Assembly (NCBI GenBank): GCA_001600695.1
Contig: BCKQ01000011.1
Coordinates: 410,512-474,511 of the forward strand
DNA: 64,000 nt
Origin: Ascoidea asiatica
Lineage: Eukaryota > Ascomycota > Saccharomycetes > Ascoideales > Ascoideaceae
Direction: 5' to 3'
Translations under genes and position numbers: made by a program
Notes under the pieces: generated by a model
Told to the model about the DNA's origin: nothing
The model's input: only the letters and a program-made list of their open reading frames with translations
The model's database searches: none
In this document: piece after piece, positions 55,922 through 64,000 of the stretch
Layout of the letters: each line of letters begins with the position of its first letter
Position numbering within the stretch: the first letter of the stretch is position 1

Positions 55922-58900
55922 TTAACTTTTTTTATTTCCTTTATTAATTCCATTTGGAACTAAATTATTATTAATTTTAATTTTTATTATACTTCCACTT
56001 TTTTCTTTACTATTTTCATTTCCATTAATATTTCCATTAATATTTCCATTTCCATTAATATTACTAATACCATTTTCATTTTCATTATCAGATTCATCTA
56101 AAAAAAATGCTGTTAAAACTGATTTTTTTTTAGGTCCAGAAATTTTACCACTTGGAGGTAATTTTGGTCTATTATTTCTTTGTTTTTGTGGTAAATCTTC
56201 ATCTTCTAAAATTGTCATTTTATCTTCATCATTAGTTATTAATTTATCTTTATTTTTTGGATCATCTTGAAATGAACTATTATTTAAACTATTTTTATAA
56301 TTTCTTAAATGAATTGTTTTTGATTTTTCAAAAAATTTTTCTAAAAATTTTTGAATTAATTTTATTTGTTTTGGTATATCTTTTTTAAGTAATTTTGGAT
56401 ATGAAATGTGATCAAAATCTTGTAATTCAATAATTCTATTTTCAATAACTTCTTGTTGATTGAAATATGAATTATTTAATCTTGAATGTAATAAATGTAA
56501 AGGAATTGATGATGTTAATAATCCAAATTCTCTATCTAATCCTAATTCTTTAAATCCAAAAAAATCTTCACCTAAATCATTTGAAAAATCTCCTGTTAAA
56601 AATTGTTCACTATTATCACCAAATTGTCCTTCACCAATTTTATCATTAATTCCTGATAAAGATGGTCTTAATAAATCTTTTAAAAAACTTGAAAGTTTAA
56701 AATTTAAATCTTTTAATTTTCCTTGTTGTTTAATGATTTTTTCTTGAATATATACATAAAGATCATCAGGTTTATCAATACCATTTTCAAGTAATGATAA
56801 TAATAAAACTTCTTTTTGACTTTTTATTTTATTTCTTGAAACTGTTTCAAAATGCAATTTTAATGATTTAATTAAATTATTAAAAAATTGTATACCAGCT
56901 TGAGTTAAAGTTTCTATAGCATCAGGTTGAGTAGTTTCAAAACCATTTGACATTGCAATTTTTGCAACATTTTTTTGAAAAATTGAATAAATTAAATTTG
57001 AATTAAGATTTTTTTCATAAGTTGGAGAATATCTTATAATTGGATCAATATCAACTTCTTTAATTTCAACAATATCAGGAGGCTTCATTTGTGAATGATG
57101 TAAAAATTGATTTTGTTGCATTTGTCTAATTAAAGAAATTTTGAAACAAATTTTTCTAATTTCTTGCATTTCTTTAATATTTGAAATAACTGTTTTATTT
57201 AAACCATTTGGTGTTGAAGCAAAATTAGACGGCACTTCTTTATATTTACCAGCTTGTTCTAATTGTTGTCTTTGAATTATAATATCTGCAATTTCATTAT
57301 CTTTTTCAGTAAAATCTTTTTCTTCTAATCCAGTAAATTCAATTGAAGGTAATCCACTTCCAATATCATATTCAATTAAATAAGGTTTATTACTTTCATT
57401 TAATAATTTTGAAGATACATCATTTAAAACATTATCATTTTCATCATCATCGTCATCATCTTCTTCTTCATCATCATTTGAAGTTGAGATTTTAGATTTA
57501 TTTTTTTTTAAAAAATCTATAGAATTTATCATTCTTTTAGAATTTCTTAAAATAGCTTCTGCATCACCATTTAATTTATTATCTTTAAATAATTCTGATC
57601 TTTTTAAACAATATTCACCTCTTAATTTTGAAGTAAAATTTTTCCAAGTTTGTACATCAACATCATCATCTTCATCATCTCTATTATCATCATCTATAAT
57701 GTTAAGAGTTTCTAAAAGGTTTGATTCATCATCATCATCATCAGGACCTGGAGAATCCAGTGGAGAAAATGGAGTTGGCGTTCGTACTGAATTTTCATGG
57801 AATTTTGATTGTTGTTGTTGTAATAAATTTAAATCACTATGATTATTATTATTAATGTTTATATTATTATGAGATTGAGAATTGATTGAGATGGAATTAG
57901 GAGTATTAGGAGTATTGGGAGTATTTGGTGTATTAGGAGTATTAAATGCATTAGGTGTGTTAGGAGTACCAGGTATCATTTTTTTTGAGGAAGAAGATTG
58001 ATTTTTAATTGTTGTACTCATACCAGCAGGTTTTGAATGACCATCACTTGTTCTTTTAACACCTTTACCTCTTTTTGAAGATTCATTTGAAATTTTTATT
58101 GAATTTAATCTTTCTAATTCTTCTTCTCTTTCAACATCAATACGATTTCTAATTACAATATCTGGAATTAATGGAGTTAATGTTTTTGTTTTTCTTCTCA
58201 TTTCAAAAGCTCTTGGTCTTAAGAAATGTTTTGGATCAGAATTATAAGTTAAACAATTATTCCAAATTAAATTTAAATCATCAACAAATTCTTTTTTTGA
58301 TTTATAATGAAAATTTTTTAATTTTTTTAAAACAGTATTTAAATCCATTGGATGTTTAATAATTTGATAATAATTTGGAGCATCTTTTTTTATAACTTTA
58401 CTTAAAAAAGCAGTTGAATATTGAGTATAATTTCTTAATTCTAATACCACTTTTTCACAAGCTTCATATAATTCTTCTTGACCAATTTTATCATCAGAAG
58501 CCCATTTTGATCTATTTTTTCTAACATCCATAATTAAATGTTTTAATTCTTTATTATTTAATTGAAATTTATTATGATTTAATTCAATAACATTTAAAAG
58601 ATGTTTTAAAGATAAATTTGCAGCACCTAAATTTATATTAATTTGTTTTAAATTATTATTTAATTTAATTTTTTTAATAGAATTTGAATTTGAATTTGAA
58701 TTTGAATTTGAATTTGAATTTAATTTTGAATTTGTGATTAAATTATTTATATTATTTTTTAAATCATTTGAATTTTCAATTTTTATTATGGTATTATTAT
58801 TATTTTCAGTTTTTATATTAATATTACCATTTTTATTATTATTATTAATATTATTATTATTAATATTAATATTAATAGGTTTAATATTAATATTAATAGA

Positions 58901-60232
58901 TTGTTGATCATTTAATTTTTTATCATTTTCTTGTAATTTTTTTCTTTTAATTAAATTTTCTTTATCAGATTCAAAATTATGAAAAATTCTATTAAAATTT
59001 TTTATTATTTCAAATTCTTCATTAACTTCAATAATTGGATTTACTTCATTTACATTATTTACATTATTAACATTATTTACATCATTTAGAAGATTACTTG
59101 ACTGAATATTTGATTTATTGTTTGAAAGTTTATTTGTTTTTGTATTTGTATTTGTATTAGAATTGTCGTTAATATTATTGGAATTATTATTAGTTGATGA
59201 TATTTGTAATTGAGATTGAGATTGAGATTGAAGTTTTGATGGAGAGTTAATGGATAATGGAGTAATTATAGTAGGTAAATTTGAATCATCATTTAATTGT
59301 AATTGAATTATTAAACAATTATTTTTTTGTTTATATTTCTTAAGTATTAAATCATTTTCATTTTCTTTTGTAATTGTATTTTCATTTGTAATTTCATTTT
59401 CTTTTTTCAATTCTTTATTGGGTTCTTCATTATTATTATCATTATCATCATCATCTTCTTCATCAAAGTCATAATCATCATCTTCATCTCTTATTTTACT
59501 TATTTCCTTTTTAGATTCTATTTCTTTATTTATATTATTATTATTAATAGTAGAAATGTCATGATTTTGAAAATCATTATCAATGTTATCATTATCATTA
59601 TCATCATCATCATCAGAATCTAGATTATATTGATCAAATAATTTGAAATCATTTAAGTTTATAGAATTATTAAAATCATTATTATTAAATTTTTTATCGA
59701 TATTATTTGTGAAATTATTAAAATAAAAATAATCAATAACTTTATCATATAATAAATATTTAATTTTCAAAACTAAAGAATTTGAATAAATTAAACCTTT
59801 TTGAAAATCATGATCATTTATTTCATTATTATTTTCATTATTACTTATTATATTTGAATCAATTTTTAATTTTTTTATCGGCGGTTGATTATCATTATCA
59901 ATATCATTATTATTGGATATATTATTTGAAATATTAATGATGGAAGATGATGAATTTTTAAAAATTATTGAAATTTTATTATTCATGAAATAATTCCAAA
60001 TCAATTTACTTTCATTTAAATTTAAATTATTATTGAATATGAACTTTAAGATTAAAAATTGATGATTATTTAAATATATATTAAAGAAATTATTTAAATT
60101 GAATAATTTTTTAGTAATTGAATATAAATGTTTAATATCATTAAATTTGAATATTTCTAAAACATTATTTGAATTTGAATTTAAATTTGAATTTGAATTT
60201 AAATTTAAATTTGAATTTGGCTCTAGTATCAT
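55922..60232 (-). CDS. SPT7: Spt7, bromodomain and histone-fold subunit of SAGA
   Basis: A 1436-aa frame. Seen: an N-terminal helical part (LEIFKFNDIKHLYSITKKLF); Asn/Asp-rich linkers; SNLNLKH-type helix then a block at about 540-590 (LKHLIMDVRKNRSKWASDD). A bromodomain follows at about 585-675 with YTQYSTAFLSKVIKKDAPNY, IIKHPMDLNTVLKKL and WNNCLTYN, the last Asn being the acetyl-lysine contact. Then come TPN repeats, an acidic stretch, and a histone-fold-like block at about 1080-1135 (KNVAKIAMSNGFETTQPDAI). Known: Spt7 scaffolds the SAGA coactivator and its histone fold pairs with Ada1-type partners. It ends in a Lys/Asn-rich tail. It diverges from TAF13. Confidence 0.93.
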   Translation of the reverse strand: MILEPNSNLNLNSNSNLNSNSNNVLEIFKFNDIKHLYSITKKLFNLNNFFNIYLNNHQFLILKFIFNNNLNLNESKLIWNYFMNNKISIIFKNSSSSIINISNNISNNNDIDNDNQPPIKKLKIDSNIISNNENNNEINDHDFQKGLIYSNSLVLKIKYLLYDKVIDYFYFNNFTNNIDKKFNNNDFNNSINLNDFKLFDQYNLDSDDDDDNDNDNIDNDFQNHDISTINNNNINKEIESKKEISKIRDEDDDYDFDEEDDDDNDNNNEEPNKELKKENEITNENTITKENENDLILKKYKQKNNCLIIQLQLNDDSNLPTIITPLSINSPSKLQSQSQSQLQISSTNNNSNNINDNSNTNTNTKTNKLSNNKSNIQSSNLLNDVNNVNNVNNVNEVNPIIEVNEEFEIIKNFNRIFHNFESDKENLIKRKKLQENDKKLNDQQSININIKPINININNNNINNNNKNGNINIKTENNNNTIIKIENSNDLKNNINNLITNSKLNSNSNSNSNSNSNSIKKIKLNNNLKQININLGAANLSLKHLLNVIELNHNKFQLNNKELKHLIMDVRKNRSKWASDDKIGQEELYEACEKVVLELRNYTQYSTAFLSKVIKKDAPNYYQIIKHPMDLNTVLKKLKNFHYKSKKEFVDDLNLIWNNCLTYNSDPKHFLRPRAFEMRRKTKTLTPLIPDIVIRNRIDVEREEELERLNSIKISNESSKRGKGVKRTSDGHSKPAGMSTTIKNQSSSSKKMIPGTPNTPNAFNTPNTPNTPNTPNTPNSISINSQSHNNININNNNHSDLNLLQQQQSKFHENSVRTPTPFSPLDSPGPDDDDDESNLLETLNIIDDDNRDDEDDDVDVQTWKNFTSKLRGEYCLKRSELFKDNKLNGDAEAILRNSKRMINSIDFLKKNKSKISTSNDDEEEDDDDDDENDNVLNDVSSKLLNESNKPYLIEYDIGSGLPSIEFTGLEEKDFTEKDNEIADIIIQRQQLEQAGKYKEVPSNFASTPNGLNKTVISNIKEMQEIRKICFKISLIRQMQQNQFLHHSQMKPPDIVEIKEVDIDPIIRYSPTYEKNLNSNLIYSIFQKNVAKIAMSNGFETTQPDAIETLTQAGIQFFNNLIKSLKLHFETVSRNKIKSQKEVLLLSLLENGIDKPDDLYVYIQEKIIKQQGKLKDLNFKLSSFLKDLLRPSLSGINDKIGEGQFGDNSEQFLTGDFSNDLGEDFFGFKELGLDREFGLLTSSIPLHLLHSRLNNSYFNQQEVIENRIIELQDFDHISYPKLLKKDIPKQIKLIQKFLEKFFEKSKTIHLRNYKNSLNNSSFQDDPKNKDKLITNDEDKMTILEDEDLPQKQRNNRPKLPPSGKISGPKKKSVLTAFFLDESDNENENGISNINGNGNINGNINGNENSKEKSGSIIKIKINNNLVPNGINKGNKKS

Positions 60233-60458
60233 TTATGAATATTATAACAATTATTAAATAGATATGATAATTGAAGATTAGATATTGATTGAATTGGAAT
60301 GAATCGAGAATATATTTGATAGTATTATTGAAGTGTATTATTTATTTATTTATTTATCTATTTATTATTATTATTATATTATTATTTACTTCTTCTATTT
60401 CAATTTCTTTTATTTCATGCTCGTTTTCAGATTTTCACTCAAAAACCGATTCAAAAGC

Positions 60459-60509
60459 GCACCGCCACACCAGCCGCGCAATATCCGATCACAGACACCG
60501 TGGCGGTGC
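60459..60509. repeat. Inverted repeat GCACCGCCAC / GTGGCGGTGC
   Basis: Two perfect 10-bp arms separated by 31 bp in the middle of the SPT7-TAF13 promoter. The separation corresponds to about four helical turns between arm centres. Confidence 0.85.
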
Positions 60510-60596
60510 ACTCAGAATCGATTGCAAAAAGAAAAAAAAAGCAAACAAAACGAGAATACAAAAAGAGAATGGAAGATATAATGAATATAGGTGAAA

Positions 60597-60641
60597 GAAT
60601 AGAGAATAGAGAATAGAGAATAGAGAATAGAGAATAGAGAA
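60597..60641. repeat. 7-nt tandem repeat AGAGAAT x6
   Basis: About six consecutive AGAGAAT units, 67 bp before the TAF13 start codon, probably in its 5' leader. Confidence 0.9.
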
Positions 60642-60707
60642 CTGATTGATAGAGGAAGAACAACAGAAGTAATCAAGTATTACAGACAAGACTCATATAG
60701 ACTCGAA

Positions 60708-61073
60708 ATGGCAAAAGCTAAACCAAGATCAAAAGCTGGAAAGAAGAAAACCACCAAAACAATCACCAAGAAGAAATCTCCAATTTTTCATAATGATATA
60801 GAAAATATACTTTTAGCATTTGAACCAAATCCATTACCAGAATCAATTGATTGTTTACAAGATATTTTAATTGAATATTTATCTGATATAATAATTCAAA
60901 GTTCAAAAATTGCAAATTATTCAAATAAATCAAAAATTAAAGTTGAAGATTTACAATTTGTTTTAAGAAATGATCCAATAAAATCTGGTAGATTAAATGA
61001 TGTTGTAAGTTTAAAATCTGATTTAGATAATGCAAGAAAAATGTTCGATAAAAAAAAAGTAGCCTTTGAATAA
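60708..61073 (+). CDS. TAF13: TFIID subunit Taf13
   Basis: A 121-aa protein. Seen: a Lys/Thr-rich basic start (1-24), then a histone fold at about 27-105: FHNDIENILLAFEPNPLPES, LQDILIEYLSDIIIQSSKIA, and KIKVEDLQFVLRNDPIKSGRL, followed by a helix DLDNARKMFDKKK. The KxExxxFxLRxDPxKxxR block is characteristic of Taf13 (yeast KVEDFRFALRRDPKKLGR). Known: Taf13 pairs with Taf11 through histone folds and contacts TBP in TFIID. It is shorter than the 167-aa yeast protein, mainly lacking N-terminal residues. Its stop is 68 bp from the ELP1 stop on the other strand. Confidence 0.92.
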   Translation: MAKAKPRSKAGKKKTTKTITKKKSPIFHNDIENILLAFEPNPLPESIDCLQDILIEYLSDIIIQSSKIANYSNKSKIKVEDLQFVLRNDPIKSGRLNDVVSLKSDLDNARKMFDKKKVAFE

Positions 61074-61140
61074 TATACATATATATATATATATAATGAA
61101 TATATAATAATAATGTACTATAGATTAATATTAATGATTT

Positions 61141-64000
61141 TTAATAACTTAATAAACTTTTCAATTCAAATTCTTTTATTTTAGGTATTTCAATTTCTGG
61201 AATGAAATATATTTCTCCAAATTCATCAATTCTTTCTCTTTCTTTTGATTTACCATCAACAGTTTCAATTTCATTTCCATTTCCATTCTTGATATAAATC
61301 TCATTAATATTATCTTTTAATAAATCTATAACTTCAATAATAATTTTTTGTAATTCATATGATTTTTTAATATTCTTATTTCTAATTAATCCCTCGATTA
61401 AATTATTACAATCCAAATCAATTGTTTTATTTAATCTTTCAATTAATCTACCAATACTATTAATTAAATATTCTTCTTCATAAATTGTACCTTTTTTACC
61501 TTTTGCTTTTTTTCTATCTTCTCTTTTTTTATTCTTTATTGTTCTTCTAGAAACTCCAGTTTTTGCAGTACCTGATGTTTTACCTGTATATCTTGTAAAA
61601 AATGATTCTTTTGATGATAATATTGATGATGCAATTGAAATATTATCTGAAATATCTATATTACCATTCATATTTTCATTTCCATTATTAAAAAATTCTC
61701 CATTATAATATATATTTAATTCTTCTTTTTTCTTTATTCGAATTTCTCTTAATCTTTTAATTTGTGATTTAATTTGTCCTTTAAAATCATTAAATAATTC
61801 AATCATATCTCCAAATGATTCATTTAATTGTTCAATAATAATTTCTTTTAATTCTTTTCCATTTTTTTTATTATTTTCACTAATTAATAATATTGCTTCA
61901 TCAAATTTAAATGATTTACAATATAATTTTATACATTCTTCAATATTTTTATTATAATAATATTCAATTTTACCTGCTTCATAATATCTATGTTCATCAA
62001 TTAATAACATTATTAATCTATCATAAATATTTTTTTTAAATTCTAAATTATATTCTTCTTTATCACTTAAACTTAAATAATTTAAATTTGAAATTGCTCT
62101 TTCCCAATTTTTACCTAAACAATAACATTCAATACTTTCTTTATAATTATTTAACATTTCATATCCTAATCCAGCTTCAGTAAAATTTTTATCTTCTTCT
62201 TTTAAATATAAACAATAATATTCTAAAATTTGTTTAAATCTTTTATCATTATATTGATATAAATTTAAAGCTTCTTTATATAATGAATGTTCTATAACAT
62301 AATTATCAAATTCTTCTTCATTAATATCTTCTTCATTATATTCTTTTTTATAATTTTCATCTTCCAACATTAAATATAAATTATTTAATCCACTTTTATA
62401 TCTTTTAAGAAAATCATCAATTAAAAATTTTCTTCTTAATTCTTTTTTAATATATAAATTATTTAAAAATGGTAAATATTCTTTTGGATCTTTTTGTGAT
62501 TTTTCTGCAATTAATAATGTTAATTTTATATAATAAAATCCTAAAGATTCTAAATATAAATAATTAACATCTTGTAAGAAACATAAATATTCAATACTTT
62601 GATCTAAAATTTCTAAATCTTTAATATTTGAAATTAATAAAAAAACTTCTTTTAAATTTGGTGGATTTTGACATGCATATAATGTTATTATTGTTTTTAA
62701 ATATATTTTTTTATATTCTTCATTATTTAATAATACTTTTAAAATTGAATTACAAATTTTATTTATTTTCGAATCTTTAACTGTAATTATTTCTTTTTTA
62801 TTATGAATAATTTTATTTTGAGTATTTTTTATAGGTTCTGAATTTTCAATTGATAATTTTTCAAAATTTTTTTCTAAGCTTGTATCTTTTTTAACTTTAT
62901 GATCATAAATTATATTTAAAGTTTCTTTATATTTTGTTTCTGCAACATTTTCTTCATGTAAACATGAAACAAATAAATTTAAATAATCAACTTTTTTAAT
63001 TTCTTTAATGAAAATTTCAACATTATTTAAAAATAATTCAGGTTTATAATCATATAATATATCTAAATCTATACGATTTATACGACATTTTAAAAATGCT
63101 TCTAAATAATTTTTTGATTCAATTTTTTTTCTAATATCATTTAAAATCATTATTCTTGGATATATAGTTTCTAAATTACCTCTTGGAGCTTGTAAAATAA
63201 TTGATGATTTATGAGATATTGTGGAAATTAATAATGATCCTCTTTCAATACTTCTTACTCGTTCATCAATGAATTTAAAATTATTATTTTCATTATTATA
63301 ATTATTATTTTTATTTAAATTATTACTTTTACCATTACTTTTATAATGTTCAATTGTATTAGAATTATCATTTGAATTAGCTTCAAAATTTATATCTTCA
63401 ATTGTTAAATCAAAAATTTTTGAATTTATATGAAAAAATTTTAATAAATTTTTTGTTGATGTATACATTAAATATGAATCTGTTAATTTAAATGATGTAA
63501 CTCCAGAAACAAATAATTTATTATTTAAATAAAGTTTTCCATCTTGAGATAAACCAAAAGAAATATTTAAAAGTTCTTTTATTTCATTAGGCTCAGAAAC
63601 TTCATTCCAAATATTATTTGGATCTTCATATTCAAATTTGTATTTTATTCCATTTGAATTAGTTAATTCTTCTTCATCATCTTTTTCTTCAATAATTTGA
63701 GTAAAAGAATAATCTGATGTATATTCAGGAAATTTAGATATTTCTTTATATTTATAATTTTCAATTGATTCATAATCTTCATATAAATAAACTCTTCCAT
63801 CATTAGTCTGAAAAGTCAATTTTTCATAATCTAAAGATGATTTTATTGAAATAATATTTAAATTTTCTTTAGTTGATTTTGATAAAATTTTTGGAAGTTT
63901 TGAATTTGAAACATCAATAAATAAAATGTAAGATTTGATTTCTTCAGAATTAAAATTTGAATCAATTAAAACAGAAATTAAATCATTATTCAAGAAAGAA
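61141..64000 (-). CDS. ELP1: Elongator subunit Elp1/Iki3 (5' end outside the window)
   Basis: About 953 codons of an open frame that continues past the right edge, so the N-terminus is missing; full Elp1 proteins are about 1350 aa. Seen: beta-propeller-like strands, then ERGSLLISTISHKSSIILQA and PRGNLETIYPRIMILNDIRK, the most conserved Elp1 block, then TPR-like helices (ALNLYQYNDKRFKQILEYYC, AGKIEYYYNKNIEECIKLYC). Near the C-terminus lies the basic tRNA-binding/NLS segment KNKKREDRKKAKGKKGT followed by YEEEYLINSIGRLIERLN. Known: Elp1 scaffolds Elongator, which modifies wobble uridine of tRNAs in the cytosol. The TTG at 63993 is not a start; the frame is still open upstream (Ser-Phe-Leu). Confidence 0.96.
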   Translation of the reverse strand, partial: SFLNNDLISVLIDSNFNSEEIKSYILFIDVSNSKLPKILSKSTKENLNIISIKSSLDYEKLTFQTNDGRVYLYEDYESIENYKYKEISKFPEYTSDYSFTQIIEEKDDEEELTNSNGIKYKFEYEDPNNIWNEVSEPNEIKELLNISFGLSQDGKLYLNNKLFVSGVTSFKLTDSYLMYTSTKNLLKFFHINSKIFDLTIEDINFEANSNDNSNTIEHYKSNGKSNNLNKNNNYNNENNNFKFIDERVRSIERGSLLISTISHKSSIILQAPRGNLETIYPRIMILNDIRKKIESKNYLEAFLKCRINRIDLDILYDYKPELFLNNVEIFIKEIKKVDYLNLFVSCLHEENVAETKYKETLNIIYDHKVKKDTSLEKNFEKLSIENSEPIKNTQNKIIHNKKEIITVKDSKINKICNSILKVLLNNEEYKKIYLKTIITLYACQNPPNLKEVFLLISNIKDLEILDQSIEYLCFLQDVNYLYLESLGFYYIKLTLLIAEKSQKDPKEYLPFLNNLYIKKELRRKFLIDDFLKRYKSGLNNLYLMLEDENYKKEYNEEDINEEEFDNYVIEHSLYKEALNLYQYNDKRFKQILEYYCLYLKEEDKNFTEAGLGYEMLNNYKESIECYCLGKNWERAISNLNYLSLSDKEEYNLEFKKNIYDRLIMLLIDEHRYYEAGKIEYYYNKNIEECIKLYCKSFKFDEAILLISENNKKNGKELKEIIIEQLNESFGDMIELFNDFKGQIKSQIKRLREIRIKKKEELNIYYNGEFFNNGNENMNGNIDISDNISIASSILSSKESFFTRYTGKTSGTAKTGVSRRTIKNKKREDRKKAKGKKGTIYEEEYLINSIGRLIERLNKTIDLDCNNLIEGLIRNKNIKKSYELQKIIIEVIDLLKDNINEIYIKNGNGNEIETVDGKSKERERIDEFGEIYFIPEIEIPKIKEFELKSLLSY

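Larger units (their letters stand above)
60233..60707. promoter_or_regulatory. Shared bidirectional promoter of SPT7 and TAF13
   Basis: A 475-bp interval between two diverging coactivator genes. Its GC-rich core (60450-60530) is bounded by a perfect 10-bp inverted repeat, GCACCGCCAC at 60459-60468 and GTGGCGGTGC at 60500-60509, with a 31-bp spacer. An AGAGAAT array lies on the TAF13 side. The several small frames crossing this region on both strands are rejected. Confidence 0.6.

Overview
The window reads as a nuclear chromosome segment of a budding yeast (Saccharomycotina). It is extremely AT-rich, its genes are mostly intronless, and its proteins carry long Asn/Gln/Ser tracts coded by AAT/CAA/TCA repeats. 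The few introns sit just after the start codon; two use GTATGT donors with TACTAAC branch points, the third GTAAGT. The gene set is yeast-specific: Hap4, Mgr1, Zds, Stb3, Spt7, Pho84. I cannot name the species. Leucine is almost always TTA and CTG is so rare that the sequence alone does not settle the CTG code.

Layout from left to right. (1) 0.6-8 kb: a HAP4-type respiratory activator with a 13-nt first exon, a 4-kb upstream region, then the Rag GTPase GTR1 with a 27-nt first exon, both on the minus strand. (2) 8-20 kb, minus strand: a large unrecognised 1429-aa helical protein, the ribosome-biogenesis GTPase BMS1 (9-nt first exon) and the i-AAA protease adaptor MGR1. (3) 20.6-30 kb: mRNA cap methyltransferase ABD1 (divergent from MGR1), a ZDS1/ZDS2 homologue, and a LOG-family phosphoribohydrolase. 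(4) 30.9-40.6 kb: two very large divergent genes whose N-terminal and central regions resemble each other. They share a promoter with G1/S-type boxes and form the most novel part of the window. (5) 40.9-46.7 kb: phosphoglycerate mutase GPM1 and phosphate transporter PHO84, divergent across 3.4 kb that holds textbook Pho4 sites and three decanucleotide arrays. (6) 49.6-55.6 kb, plus strand: STB3, S-formylglutathione hydrolase and the mitochondrial porin POR1. (7) 55.9-64 kb: SPT7 (SAGA) divergent from TAF13 (TFIID), then ELP1/IKI3, which runs off the right edge.

Most genes are housekeeping genes. Some regulatory links can be read inside the window: HAP4 with a perfect CCAAT (HAP) box before POR1, CACGTGGG/CACGTT sites before PHO84, and STB3 (an RRPE-binding factor) with a near-RRPE before BMS1. 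Intergenic DNA is about 20% GC but most long promoters carry one compact GC-rich island, presumably the upstream activating region. I found no convincing tRNA, rRNA, transposon, centromere or CRISPR array.
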